Under the pieces are notes generated by a model, which was not told where the DNA came from, did not search any database, and saw nothing but the letters and a program-made list of their open reading frames with translations. The translations under genes were made by a program, and so were the position numbers. This document shows, in pieces, positions 24,422 to 32,788 of a DNA stretch of 64,000 nucleotides (position 1 is its first letter; every line of letters starts with the position of its first letter). Origin of the DNA: Brevundimonas sp. M20 (GTDB taxonomy: Bacteria; Pseudomonadota; Alphaproteobacteria; Caulobacterales; Caulobacteraceae); the NCBI RefSeq assembly GCF_006547065.1, contig NZ_CP041243.1, positions 2,433,001-2,497,000 on the forward strand, read 5' to 3'.

Positions 24422-25873
24422 TCAGTCGCCGGTGACGACAGTGGCGGTCAGTCTGGTCTCACCATTGGCGGGCACGGGAACCAGCCAGATCAGGCTGTTC
24501 CCCCGGCGCTCTGCCTCGATGGACTGGTCAGAGACCTCGGCCAGCGCGCTCAGCTCCGTCTGCCGAACCTCGACCACCACCGGCTGCGGGCGGGCGTTCC
24601 GGACGGTGTACTCCATCTGGTAACGGGTCCACGGCGTTTGCCCCCGGCGGCGCTGGACGGTTTCCTCCTGCACCACACGAGGCTGTACGGTCACGTCGAA
24701 GGCCGCACCCGTGGTGATGACGATGTCCGAGCCCGCAGGCGTGTGGGCGACACGGTCCTCGCCGACGAAGCGGGGCTCGCCCGCCGCGTCATTGACATAG
24801 ACCCGCACGATTCCCGCCGGCAGGGGCGCGCCCACCCCTGACGTCGCGCTGTTGGAAAAGGTCATGGCCACCTGGGCGCCCGACGGTTCGTTCAAGGTGT
24901 CGAACCGGTTCATCTCGAAGACGTAGCGCTTGCTCGCGGGCACGCCGGAGACATCCAGCAGGCCGACCTGCTTGGTCTGGTTGTTGGCCACCGTGACCGG
25001 CTCGGGCAGGGGATAGACATAGACATCGGCCAGTCCGCGGGCGGCTCCGGCCTGGGTTCCCGCGCCACGCGGCGCGGGTGGCCGCGCATAGCTTCCGGTG
25101 CGCGGATCATACGGCGCGTTCAGCACCGACACGTCGCCCGCAACCACCCGCGTCCGCGCATTGGTGAAGGTCACGCCGGACTGGTTGTTGATCGTTACCC
25201 AGCCGGTCAGGTCCAGCGTCCCCGCCGTCTCGTCGTAGCGGGCGACATAGTCCGCCTTCCACGCCAGCCCGGTCGTCAGATAGTTCAGGGTCACGTCGCG
25301 ACGGCCCGCACCCTCGGCGTCGAGCGTGACGCTCAGTGTCGGGCGGGGGCGCAGGTTGGACGGCACCTCGTCGAAGATCACGCGGGTCGGCACGCCGTCG
25401 TCGCGCAGCACCTCGATCTTGCCGCCGACCTCCAGCACGACGCCCTCGTTCGCGGCCAGCACGCGGGCCCGGTCCGTCTGCTGGGCGCCGGTGCCGGGAT
25501 TGGTGCGCACAATGCCGATCTCGCCGCCCACGGCGGCCTGCATCAGGCGATCCGGCGTCAGCAGGTCATAGTCGAAATTCTGCTCCACCACCGACAGGCC
25601 GCGCCCGGAAAGGCCCACGGTCTCGGGCCGGATGCTGGCCGAGACGCCGGGGAACTCGCGTCGCGAGCGGCCCGCCGGAATGTCGAGGCTGCGCGTGTCC
25701 TCCACCAGGGCGACGTTCTGGTTATAGACGGTCAGCGACACCGCATCCGGGCCGCCGCCCCCGTCCTGCGCGTGCTGCGCGGCGACGGCGGACGCCCCCG
25801 CCAGAACTGCCATCGCGGCCCCGGCCATCAGGCCCCATCGAACGGAGTGGCGAACGGTGCGGCGAACAGACAT
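24422..25873 (-). CDS. DUF4139 exported protein, tandem copy 1
   Basis: The 483-residue protein starts MSVRRTVRHSVRWGLMAGAA, with a signal sequence cleaved near AVAAQ, after a strong GGGGGAG site. It shares with its neighbour the core AVSLTVYNQNVALVEDTRSL, LNYLTTGLAWKADYVARY, LDLTGWVTINNQSGVTF and RTRVVAGDVSVLN. The C-terminal half has YVYPLPEPVTVANNQTKQVG, typical of DUF4139. The frame stays open upstream to 28783, opposite the TonB receptor gene; that is an artefact of GC-rich antisense coding. It diverges from the copper operon by 114 bp. Confidence 0.8.
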   Translation of the reverse strand: MSVRRTVRHSVRWGLMAGAAMAVLAGASAVAAQHAQDGGGGPDAVSLTVYNQNVALVEDTRSLDIPAGRSRREFPGVSASIRPETVGLSGRGLSVVEQNFDYDLLTPDRLMQAAVGGEIGIVRTNPGTGAQQTDRARVLAANEGVVLEVGGKIEVLRDDGVPTRVIFDEVPSNLRPRPTLSVTLDAEGAGRRDVTLNYLTTGLAWKADYVARYDETAGTLDLTGWVTINNQSGVTFTNARTRVVAGDVSVLNAPYDPRTGSYARPPAPRGAGTQAGAARGLADVYVYPLPEPVTVANNQTKQVGLLDVSGVPASKRYVFEMNRFDTLNEPSGAQVAMTFSNSATSGVGAPLPAGIVRVYVNDAAGEPRFVGEDRVAHTPAGSDIVITTGAAFDVTVQPRVVQEETVQRRRGQTPWTRYQMEYTVRNARPQPVVVEVRQTELSALAEVSDQSIEAERRGNSLIWLVPVPANGETRLTATVVTGD

Positions 25874-25987
25874 CGGATACTCCCCCGGTTGCAGGTCGAG
25901 GCTGGCACGCGCTTCGCGAGGTGTCGACCCGAAGCGTGACGGGGCGCCGCTCTTTCTCTGGCGTCCCGGAAGCGCTACAGCCGCCGG

Positions 25988-26374
25988 GTGACCCGTCCGC
26001 AGACAGAGTCCTGGTCGATCTGGCGTGCGCTGGCCCTCATGGCCGCGACGTTCGCCATCGTGCTCGGAACCCTGCTGCCCTACGCCGCCATGGCGGCGGC
26101 CGGACCGGGCCAAACGCTGGTGCTCTGCTCCGCCGAAGGTCCGCAGACCATCAAGGTCGACGCCGACGGCAATCCGGATCGCAGCGTGCCGCCGGCCAAA
26201 TGCGCCGCCTGCGTCATGGCCCCGGCGGCGGTCCTGCCGAACCCGCCGGTCGCCCAGCCCTGCGCCGCGCCGACCGTCACCCCGGCCTCGACCTTCACCG
26301 CCCTGATCGCCAGTCCGCCGCCGCCCGCGCGCGCGCCGCCGCGACCACCCTCCACCGCCCCGCCCCACGCCTGA
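25988..26374 (+). CDS. DUF2946-like small membrane/exported protein
   Basis: The 128-residue protein has one hydrophobic N-terminal segment (LALMAATFAIVLGTLLPYAA), a KCAACVMAPAAVL cysteine pair and a Pro-rich tail, as in DUF2946 proteins. These often stand at the head of copper-import or TonB-receptor operons, as here. The GTG at 25988 is taken as the start; an ATG at 26039 lies inside the hydrophobic segment. C-A-A-C could bind a metal, which is inference. A terminator-like hairpin separates it from the receptor. Confidence 0.65.
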   Translation: MTRPQTESWSIWRALALMAATFAIVLGTLLPYAAMAAAGPGQTLVLCSAEGPQTIKVDADGNPDRSVPPAKCAACVMAPAAVLPNPPVAQPCAAPTVTPASTFTALIASPPPPARAPPRPPSTAPPHA

Positions 26375-26405
26375 ACCAGACCCGGAGCGCCTTCGTGCGC
26401 CCGAA

Positions 26406-26443
26406 CCCGCGCGCCGTCGGCGACGCGGGCCTTTTCTCTGTTT
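26406..26443 (+). terminator. Hairpin plus T-rich run before the TonB receptor
   Basis: CCCGCGCGCCGTCGGCGACGCGGG forms nested stems (CCCGCG/CGCGGG and GCCG/CGGC), followed by CCTTTTCTCTGTTT. It lies in the 84-bp gap inside the copper operon, so it may attenuate receptor expression rather than end the operon. Confidence 0.5.
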
Positions 26444-26458
26444 CAGGATTGATCCCTC

Positions 26459-28516
26459 ATGTCCCTGTGGACCTCCGCGGCGCCCTGCGCCCTGCTGCTC
26501 GCCGCCGTCGCCTCCCCCGCCCTCGCGTCCGAGCCCTCGCAAGACCCGACCACCCTCGACACCGTCATCGTCACCGGAAGCCGCAATCCGGAAGACCCCG
26601 CCGTCGTGGCCGAGGCGCGTGACCGCCTGAGCCGCACGCCCGGCGCGGTCGCGGTCATCTCTTCGGAAAGCTACGCCAACCGCTTCGCCCAGACCTTCGC
26701 CGACACCCTTCGCAACGTGCCCGGCATGCTGGCGCAGAAGCGCTATGGCGAGGAAGCCCGGCTGTCGATCCGGGGGTCCGGACTGGCCCAAGGCTTCCAC
26801 CAGCGCGGCGTCCTGTTCGCCCAGGACGGCGTGCCCTTCGCCGACGCCGACGGCTTCTCGGACTTCCAAGGCGTTGACCCGCTGAGCGCTCGCTACATTG
26901 AAATCTACAAGGGCGGAAACACCCTGCGCTTCGGCGGCGCCCAGCTGGGCGGGGCGATCAATCAGGTCACGCCCACCGGCCGCACCGCCGTCGACGACAC
27001 GGTGATGCAGGTGGAAGGCGGATCGTTCAACAGCCTGCGGGGCAGCGTCCAGCTGGCCCGCGAGTACGGCGACTGGGACGTGTTCGCGGCCGTTTCCGGG
27101 ATGGAATCGGACGGCTATCGCGACCACAGCGAACAGAGCCAGGCGCGCCTGACCCTGAACCTGGGCCGCTCTTTCGGAGAGGATCGGGAGGTCCGGCTGA
27201 TCTATCAGGCCGCCGACATCAAGCAGGACATCCCCGGTTCGCTCTCGCTCGCGGACGCCCTGACCGATCCGGAAAAGGCCAATCCCGGCGCGATCAGCGG
27301 CGATCAGGCGCGGGACCTGACCCTGAAGCGCGTGACCTTGCAGACCCGCTGGCGGCTGAACGACGCCACCGTTTTCGAGGGCGCCGTCTGGGGTTGGGAG
27401 AAGGCGCTCTGGCACCCGATCTTCCAGGTCCTGAACACCAACAGCGAGACGGTCGGTCTGTTCGGCCGGTTCGACTGGACCGGCCAGGTCGCCGGGATGC
27501 GGGCCGATCTGTTCTACGGCCTCAGCTATCGCGACGGTCAGATCGACAGCCAGCGCTACATCAACACCGCGGGACAGACCGGCGCCCTGACCGCCGACAA
27601 TCTGCAGAAGGCGACGGGGCTGGACGTCTTCGCCGAGGGCCGGCTGTTCGTCACCGACCGGCTGGCGCTGGTGGCGGGCGGTTCGTTCGGACGGGCCACG
27701 CGCGACTACGCCGATCGCGTCAACGCCGCCAACAATGACGACATCGACTACGAGTGGTTCTCGCCGCGACTGGGCCTGCTGTGGGAGGCGCAAGACGGGG
27801 CGCAGGTCTTCGCCAATGTGACCCGCTCGGTCGAGCCCCCGACCTACGGCGCCCTCGTTCAGGCGCCACTGGTGGGCTTCACGCCGGTGGATGTGCAGGA
27901 TGCCTGGACCGCCGAGATCGGCACGCGCGGCCGTCGCGGCTCCCTGGCCTGGGACGTGACCGTCTATCGCAGCGAGATCGACGGCGAGCTGCTGAACTTC
28001 GTCACCGGCCCCGGCATCCCCGCCGCGACCTTCAACGCGGGCGAGACGGTGCACCAGGGTCTTGAGGCGGGTCTGGACTGGCGCCTGCCGACCGAACTGG
28101 CCGACGGCTCGCTGCTGCTGCGCCAGACCTATGCCTGGAGCGACTTCCGCTTCGTCAACGACCCGCGATGGGGCGACAATCGCCTGCCGGTCGCGCCGGA
28201 GCATGCCTGGCGCGGGGAACTGGCGTGGCGTCATCCGTCCGGCCTGAGCCTGACCCCGTCGGTTGAATGGCGGATCAGCGACGCCTGGGTCGACTACGCC
28301 AACACGCTGAAGGCGCCCGGCTATACCTTGCTGGGACTGAACGCGAGCTGGGAGGTCAAGGACGGGCTGACCCTGTTCGTGGACGGCCGGAACCTGACGG
28401 ACGAGCGGCACGTCAACGAGTTCTCGGCCATCACCGACGCCGGTCTGGCTTCGACCGTCGTGTTCAACCCCGGCGAGGGACGCGCTGTGTTCCTCGGCCT
28501 GCGGCTGGCCCTCTGA
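26459..28516 (+). CDS. TonB-dependent outer-membrane receptor (probable copper importer)
   Basis: The 685-residue receptor has a signal peptide ending SPALASEPS and a TonB box region TLDTVIVTGSR. The plug domain shows PGAVAVISSESYANRF, LRNVPGMLAQKRYGEEARLS, GVLFAQDGVPFADADG and GNTLRFGGAQLGGAINQVTP, followed by a 22-strand type barrel. It ends FLGLRLAL, close to the usual aromatic C-terminus. Genes downstream (PepSY protein and PCu(A)C chaperone) and DUF2946 upstream point to copper, not a siderophore; this is inference from context. The ATG is at 26459 after CAGGATTGATCC. Confidence 0.88.
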   Translation: MSLWTSAAPCALLLAAVASPALASEPSQDPTTLDTVIVTGSRNPEDPAVVAEARDRLSRTPGAVAVISSESYANRFAQTFADTLRNVPGMLAQKRYGEEARLSIRGSGLAQGFHQRGVLFAQDGVPFADADGFSDFQGVDPLSARYIEIYKGGNTLRFGGAQLGGAINQVTPTGRTAVDDTVMQVEGGSFNSLRGSVQLAREYGDWDVFAAVSGMESDGYRDHSEQSQARLTLNLGRSFGEDREVRLIYQAADIKQDIPGSLSLADALTDPEKANPGAISGDQARDLTLKRVTLQTRWRLNDATVFEGAVWGWEKALWHPIFQVLNTNSETVGLFGRFDWTGQVAGMRADLFYGLSYRDGQIDSQRYINTAGQTGALTADNLQKATGLDVFAEGRLFVTDRLALVAGGSFGRATRDYADRVNAANNDDIDYEWFSPRLGLLWEAQDGAQVFANVTRSVEPPTYGALVQAPLVGFTPVDVQDAWTAEIGTRGRRGSLAWDVTVYRSEIDGELLNFVTGPGIPAATFNAGETVHQGLEAGLDWRLPTELADGSLLLRQTYAWSDFRFVNDPRWGDNRLPVAPEHAWRGELAWRHPSGLSLTPSVEWRISDAWVDYANTLKAPGYTLLGLNASWEVKDGLTLFVDGRNLTDERHVNEFSAITDAGLASTVVFNPGEGRAVFLGLRLAL

Positions 28517-28570
28517 GGCGGATCGGTGGAGGCGGCCCCGGCGGCCTCCCCGACCACATGAGCATTGAAG

Positions 28571-29938
28571 ATGACCGATACCTCGACCTCTTTCGCCGCC
28601 CCGCCCGCCACACCCCTGTCCGGCGCCTACCGGGCCGTCTGGCGGTGGCATTTCTATGCGGGCCTGCTGGTCATGCCCGTGTTGATGCTGCTGGCCCTGA
28701 CCGGCGGCCTGTATCTGTTCAAGGACGAGATCGACCACGCGGTCTATCGCCGGATGATCGAGGTTCCGGCCTCCACCCGGCAAGCCGCGCCCGAGGCCTG
28801 GGCCGCCGCCGCGGCGCAGGTCGGACAGGGCCGGGCCGCCGCCGTGATCATTCCCGCCGCACCGGACCAGGCCGTTCGCATCCGGGTGGACCGCCCGGAC
28901 GGCTCACAGCGCACGGCCTTCGTCGATCCCCACACCGGCCACGTCACAGGCGTCACCGGCTACGGCGGGGTGATGGAGATCATCAAGCAGGTCCACTCGC
29001 TGACCCTGTTCGGCCCGGCGATGAACCTGCTGGTCGAGATCGTGGCGGGCTGGACCATCGTGCTGTTCGCCACCGGCCTGTACCTGTGGTGGCCGCGCAA
29101 ACGGAAGGCGGGCGTCGTCGCCCTGACCTCCACCGATACGCGCCGCCGTCCCTTCTGGCGCGATCTGCACGCCCTGACCGGCATCTATGTCGGCGGGGTG
29201 GTGCTGTTCCTCGCCGTCACCGGCATGCCCTGGTCGGCGGTGTGGGGCGACAAGGTGATGGACGTGGTCAAGAGCAGCGGCCTCGGTCGTCCCGCCGCCC
29301 CCGTCGCGGGCGCCTGGCAGCGGGCCGAGCACGCCGATCACGCACAGGGCGCCGGCTGGACCATGGAGGGCGTCACCCTGCCCTCCCATGCCCATCACCC
29401 GGCCTCGGCGGGCCTGTCCGAGGTCGTGGCCATGGCCGAGGCGGCGCGCCTGCCCCGCCCCTACGCCGTCTCCATCCCCTTGGGCGACGCCACGACCTGG
29501 ACCGTCACCGCACAGGTCACGCGAGTTCAGGACACCCGCGCCCTCTACATCGACCCCGCACAGGGCAAGGTCGTCGCCGACATCGGCTACGGCCAGTTCG
29601 GCGCGGGCGCCAAGGCCATCGAATGGGGCATCTACACCCATCAGGGCACGCAGTTCGGCCCGATCAACCGCTGGGTCATGCTGGCGGGCTGTGTCGGCGT
29701 CTGGCTACTGGCGATCAGTGGGCTGATGATGTGGTGGAAGCGCCGCCCGCCGCGCCTGTCCAGGGGCCTGATCGGCGCCCCGCCCGCGCCGGAGGGACTG
29801 AAGGTTCGCTTCGCCGTCCTGGCCATCGTCCTGCCCCTGTGCCTGCTCTATCCCCTCACCGGCGCCAGTCTGATCGTCGCGCTTGTCGGCGAACGGTTGA
29901 TCCGCGCCGTCATCCGTTCCAGACCTGCCGCAGCCTGA
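28571..29938 (+). CDS. PepSY-associated membrane protein
   Basis: The 455-residue inner-membrane protein has PepSY-TM features. The first helix is WHFYAGLLVMPVLMLLALTG with GLYLFKDEID following, then MNLLVEIVAGWTIVLFATGL, LHALTGIYVGGVVLFLAVTG and two C-terminal helices (VMLAGCVGVWLLAISGLMMW, VLAIVLPLCLLYPLTGASLI). Periplasmic PepSY-type segments lie between helices one and two, and two and three. Such proteins often accompany TonB receptors and can act as reductases or importers for iron or copper. ATG 28571 is chosen; a TTG two codons upstream is possible. Confidence 0.82.
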   Translation: MTDTSTSFAAPPATPLSGAYRAVWRWHFYAGLLVMPVLMLLALTGGLYLFKDEIDHAVYRRMIEVPASTRQAAPEAWAAAAAQVGQGRAAAVIIPAAPDQAVRIRVDRPDGSQRTAFVDPHTGHVTGVTGYGGVMEIIKQVHSLTLFGPAMNLLVEIVAGWTIVLFATGLYLWWPRKRKAGVVALTSTDTRRRPFWRDLHALTGIYVGGVVLFLAVTGMPWSAVWGDKVMDVVKSSGLGRPAAPVAGAWQRAEHADHAQGAGWTMEGVTLPSHAHHPASAGLSEVVAMAEAARLPRPYAVSIPLGDATTWTVTAQVTRVQDTRALYIDPAQGKVVADIGYGQFGAGAKAIEWGIYTHQGTQFGPINRWVMLAGCVGVWLLAISGLMMWWKRRPPRLSRGLIGAPPAPEGLKVRFAVLAIVLPLCLLYPLTGASLIVALVGERLIRAVIRSRPAAA

Positions 29939-29952
29939 AAGACATCCAGACC

Positions 29953-30435
29953 ATGATCCGCACCCTGATCCCCCTCGCCGCCGTCGCCGCCCTGCTGGGC
30001 GCCTGTTCCAACGACGGGGCGAAAGCCCCGGCCGGTTCGCAGGCCGCCGTCGTCGTCGCCGACGCCCTGTGCCGTCCCACCCCGGTCGGCCGTCAGGCGA
30101 CCGGCTGCTACCTGACCCTGACCTCGCCCGCCGCTGACACCCTGGTCAGCATCTCGACCCCCGCCGCCGGGCGGACGGAGATCCACGAGAGCAAGATCGA
30201 GAGCAATATGATGATGATGCGCCAGCTGAAGGCGGGCCTGCCCCTTCCGGCCGGGCAGACGGTCGAGCTGAAGCCCGGCGGCAACCACATCATGCTGCTG
30301 GCCATTGAACAGCCGCTGACCGAGGGCCAGACCATCCCCCTGACCCTGAATTTCGCCGCCGCCGCTCCGGTGACGGTTCAGGCGACCATCGGCCAGCCGA
30401 AGATCGACGAGTACGGCACGCCGACCGGCCACTGA
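29953..30435 (+). CDS. PCu(A)C-type periplasmic copper chaperone
   Basis: The 160-residue lipoprotein precursor has LLGAC (Cys18). It carries the copper-binding set of the PCu(A)C family: His78 (RTEIHESK), Met86-Met89 (NMMMMRQ) and His112/Met114 (GGNHIML). The PCu(A)C beta-sandwich delivers Cu(I) to cytochrome oxidase assembly in other bacteria. Here it ends a run of DUF2946, TonB receptor and PepSY genes, 14 bases after the PepSY stop. The operon would thus take copper across both membranes and hand it on. Confidence 0.87.
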   Translation: MIRTLIPLAAVAALLGACSNDGAKAPAGSQAAVVVADALCRPTPVGRQATGCYLTLTSPAADTLVSISTPAAGRTEIHESKIESNMMMMRQLKAGLPLPAGQTVELKPGGNHIMLLAIEQPLTEGQTIPLTLNFAAAAPVTVQATIGQPKIDEYGTPTGH

Positions 30436-30449
30436 GGCGCTCGAACACG

Positions 30450-30491
30450 CGCGAGCCTGACAAACGGGATCGAACCCGCTAAAGGCTCGCG
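30450..30491 (+). terminator. Structured hairpin between the copper operon and ychF
   Basis: CGCGAGCCT (30450-30458) pairs with AGGCTCGCG (30483-30491). Inside, CGGG-ATCGAA-CCCG forms a second stem that looks like a tRNA T-arm. No full tRNA can be drawn. It most likely ends the copper operon. Confidence 0.5.
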
Positions 30492-30515
30492 CTCACTCGA
30501 AAGCTCCAGAAGACC

Positions 30516-31610
30516 ATGGCCCTTAAAGTCGCGATCGTCGGCCTGCCCAACGTCGGCAAGTCCACCCTGTTCAACGCCCTGACCAAGACGGCGGCGGCCC
30601 AGGCGGCCAACTACCCGTTCTGCACCATCGAGCCGAACACCGGCGACGTGGCCGTGCCCGAACCGCGCCTGAACGCCCTGGCCGAGATCGCGGGCTCCAA
30701 GGAAATCATCCCGTCGCGCATCACCTTCGTGGACATCGCCGGTCTGGTGCGCGGCGCGTCCAAGGGCGAAGGTCTGGGCAACCAGTTCCTGGCCAACATC
30801 CGCGACTGTGACGCCATCGCCTTCGTCGCCCGCTGCTTCGTCGACGACGACATCACCCACGTCGAGAACCGCATCGACCCGATCAGCGACCTCGAGATCA
30901 TCGAGACCGAGCTGATGCTGGCCGATCTCGAAAGCCTCGAGAAGCGCTACGCCAACGTCGAGAAGCGCGCCAAGACCGGCGACAAGGAGATGCAGAACAC
31001 CCTGCGTCTGATCAATCTTGCGCTGGAGCAACTGCGCGCCGGCAAGCCCGCCCGCGTCGCCGAAATCTCGAAGGAAGACCAGAAGGCGTGGCACATGCTG
31101 CAGCTTCTGACCTCCCTGCCCGCCCTGTACGTCGCCAACGTCGATGAAGGCTCGGCCGACAAGGGCAACGAACTGTCCGATCTGGTCGCCAAACGCGCCG
31201 CCGCCGACAACGCCAAGTCGGTCGTCATCTCGGCCAAGATCGATTCCGAACTGGCCGTGCTGGACGCCGAGGAACAGGCCGAATTCCTCGAGACCCTGGG
31301 TCTGGCCGAACCGGGCCTGAACCGCCTGATCCGCGAGGCCTACGCCCTGCTGGGTCTGCAGTCCTACTTCACCGTCGGACCCAAGGAAGCGCGCGCCTGG
31401 ACCATCCACGTCGGCGACACCGCTCCGCAAGCGGCCGGCGTGATCCACACCGACTTCGAGAAGGGCTTCATCCGCGCCGAAACCATCGCCTTCGAGGACT
31501 ACATCGCCTTCAAGGGCGAAGCGAAGGCCCGCGAGGCCGGCAAACTCCGCGCCGAAGGCAAGGCCTACGTCGTCAAGGACGGCGACGTGATGAACTTCCT
31601 GTTCAACTGA
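30516..31610 (+). CDS. ychF: Ribosome-associated GTPase/ATPase YchF
   Basis: YchF (OLA1 family) is an Obg-like P-loop NTPase that prefers ATP, binds ribosomes and affects redox stress. The 364-residue protein has G1 GLPNVGKSTLFNAL, G3 DIAGLVRGASKGEGLGNQFL, a switch NYPFCTIEPNTG and the C-terminal TGS-like domain (YFTVGPKEARAWTIHVGDTA). The final ...KAYVVKDGDVMNFLFN is diagnostic. The length matches the family (363-364). The NxxE form replaces NKxD, as expected for this family. Confidence 0.96.
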   Translation: MALKVAIVGLPNVGKSTLFNALTKTAAAQAANYPFCTIEPNTGDVAVPEPRLNALAEIAGSKEIIPSRITFVDIAGLVRGASKGEGLGNQFLANIRDCDAIAFVARCFVDDDITHVENRIDPISDLEIIETELMLADLESLEKRYANVEKRAKTGDKEMQNTLRLINLALEQLRAGKPARVAEISKEDQKAWHMLQLLTSLPALYVANVDEGSADKGNELSDLVAKRAAADNAKSVVISAKIDSELAVLDAEEQAEFLETLGLAEPGLNRLIREAYALLGLQSYFTVGPKEARAWTIHVGDTAPQAAGVIHTDFEKGFIRAETIAFEDYIAFKGEAKAREAGKLRAEGKAYVVKDGDVMNFLFN

Positions 31611-31739
31611 TCGACCGGGGGACCGGGTCCAGCCGACCCGGTCCGTCACTCGCCCTGATCACGAAATCGCGGTCACGCTTGCATCCTGCGCCTGTTTTTG
31701 CGACCCGTTCTTCAGTGTCGAGAACAAGGGGGCGCCCGC

Positions 31740-32003
31740 ATGGCTCAGAACACCAATCCCTGGAGCAAGGCCATCGATCCGTTGGCCGAGGATATCGCGA
31801 CCGTGCTGAAAAGCATGGGCGGTTCCGCGCATCAGAAGGATGTCGTTCAGTGCGTGGCCGCCATGAAACGCCAGCGCGGCGAGACCGTCGCCCAGGATCT
31901 GGCCTCGCGCATCGTCGAGGTGTTCGAACACTACCGCGAACTGTTCTTCCGCCCCTTCGGCGAGGGCTCGATGCGCTGGGCCCTGCAACCCGGCGTCGCC
32001 TGA
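31740..32003 (+). CDS. Small conserved-looking protein of unknown function
   Basis: The 87-residue protein MAQNTNPWSKAIDPLAEDIA has a predicted all-helical layout, with DVVQCVAAMKRQRGETVAQD and IVEVFEHYRELFFRPFGEGS. There is no signal peptide and it is probably cytosolic. I do not recognise the family. The ATG follows AAGGGGGCG, and codon use is normal for the window. It is convergent with the outer-membrane protein gene and ends at the shared terminator. Confidence 0.6.
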   Translation: MAQNTNPWSKAIDPLAEDIATVLKSMGGSAHQKDVVQCVAAMKRQRGETVAQDLASRIVEVFEHYRELFFRPFGEGSMRWALQPGVA

Positions 32004-32025
32004 GTTCAGCACGGCGACCACGAAA

Positions 32026-32053
32026 AAGGCCCGCGGTTCGCACCGCGGGCCTT
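32026..32053. terminator. Bidirectional terminator
   Basis: AAGGCCCGCGGT-TCGC-ACCGCGGGCCTT is a perfect 12-bp stem, preceded by AAAA and followed by TCGTC, between two convergent genes. It can stop transcription from both sides. Confidence 0.8.
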
Positions 32054-32075
32054 CGTCATATCAGGCTTAAGTCGC

Positions 32076-32600
32076 TTAGAAGCGACGCACGAAGCTCACG
32101 CCGTAGGTGTCGGCTTCACCGGCGTCACCGCGGAAGTCGCGGCGGGTCCAGTCGGCGCGGATGCCGTTCTGGCCGTCGATGAAGTAGTTGGCGCCGACGC
32201 CGTAGTTGATGCTCTCGGTGCTGTCGGAATCCTGGATGCCGGCGACCTCGGCCTTCACGCGCGTGGTGCCGTAGCCGAGACGACCGAACAGTTCGAAATT
32301 CTCGTTGATCGGCAGCTTGGCGACGCCATAGGCGGCGGCGTCATACTTGTGCTCCACCGTGCCCGGCACGCCGGCGACGGTGAAGTCGTCGTCGCTCACG
32401 CCGATCGAGGCTTCACCCTCGACGCCGAAGTTGCGGGTGAAGTCATAGCCCATACGGCCGGTGACGGCGCCCAGGTCGCCGCCGTCCGTATCCAGCTGCG
32501 TGTAACCGATCGAGCCGGTCACCCGCGAACCGGGTTCCTGCGCCATGGCCGGCGCGGCGATCAGAGTAATGGCGGCAGTCGCGAGAAGAACGTTACGCAT
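32076..32600 (-). CDS. Outer-membrane beta-barrel protein (OmpW/OprF-like small porin fold)
   Basis: The 174-residue precursor begins MRNVLLATAAITLIAAPAMA with AMA cleavage. The mature part is eight alternating strands (RVTGSIGYTQLDTDGGDLGA, FGVEGEASIGVS, FELFGRLGYGTTRVKAEVAG, INYGVGANYFIDGQNGIRAD). It ends in a terminal Phe (VSFVRRF), the BAM recognition signal. The fold matches the outer membrane protein beta-barrel domain seen in surface antigens and small porins. Its substrate, if any, is unknown. Upstream is 188 bp of leader. Confidence 0.82.
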   Translation of the reverse strand: MRNVLLATAAITLIAAPAMAQEPGSRVTGSIGYTQLDTDGGDLGAVTGRMGYDFTRNFGVEGEASIGVSDDDFTVAGVPGTVEHKYDAAAYGVAKLPINENFELFGRLGYGTTRVKAEVAGIQDSDSTESINYGVGANYFIDGQNGIRADWTRRDFRGDAGEADTYGVSFVRRF

Positions 32601-32788
32601 TGTTTCTGTATCCTCTAGATGCGGTGACTTCTGTGGTCACCGGCCCCATCCAGCGGGATACAAAATGGGTCGGGAACGGACAGGTTCCAGACCTGTCCGC
32701 TGACTTCCCCAAGACTGTGAGATTGCAGGCACAGACGCCGATACGCCAATCCAGACCTTATCGTGGCCCAATTCTGGCAATGCGAAAC
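32601..32788. other. Leader/promoter region of the beta-barrel gene
   Basis: This 188-bp gap between ppdK and the beta-barrel gene carries the latter's promoter on the minus strand. It contains the inverted pair GTGAC-TTCTGTG-GTCAC near 32624. I see no ORF. Confidence 0.4.

Noticed and set aside
24422..28783. A 1453-codon minus-strand frame running opposite the TonB receptor
   Set aside because: Only the last 483 codons make a protein with family features and a signal peptide. The rest is Gly/Arg/His-rich antisense of the receptor gene.
30451..30490. Possible tRNA on either strand because of a T-arm-like loop
   Set aside because: No acceptor, anticodon arm or CCA end can be drawn around it.
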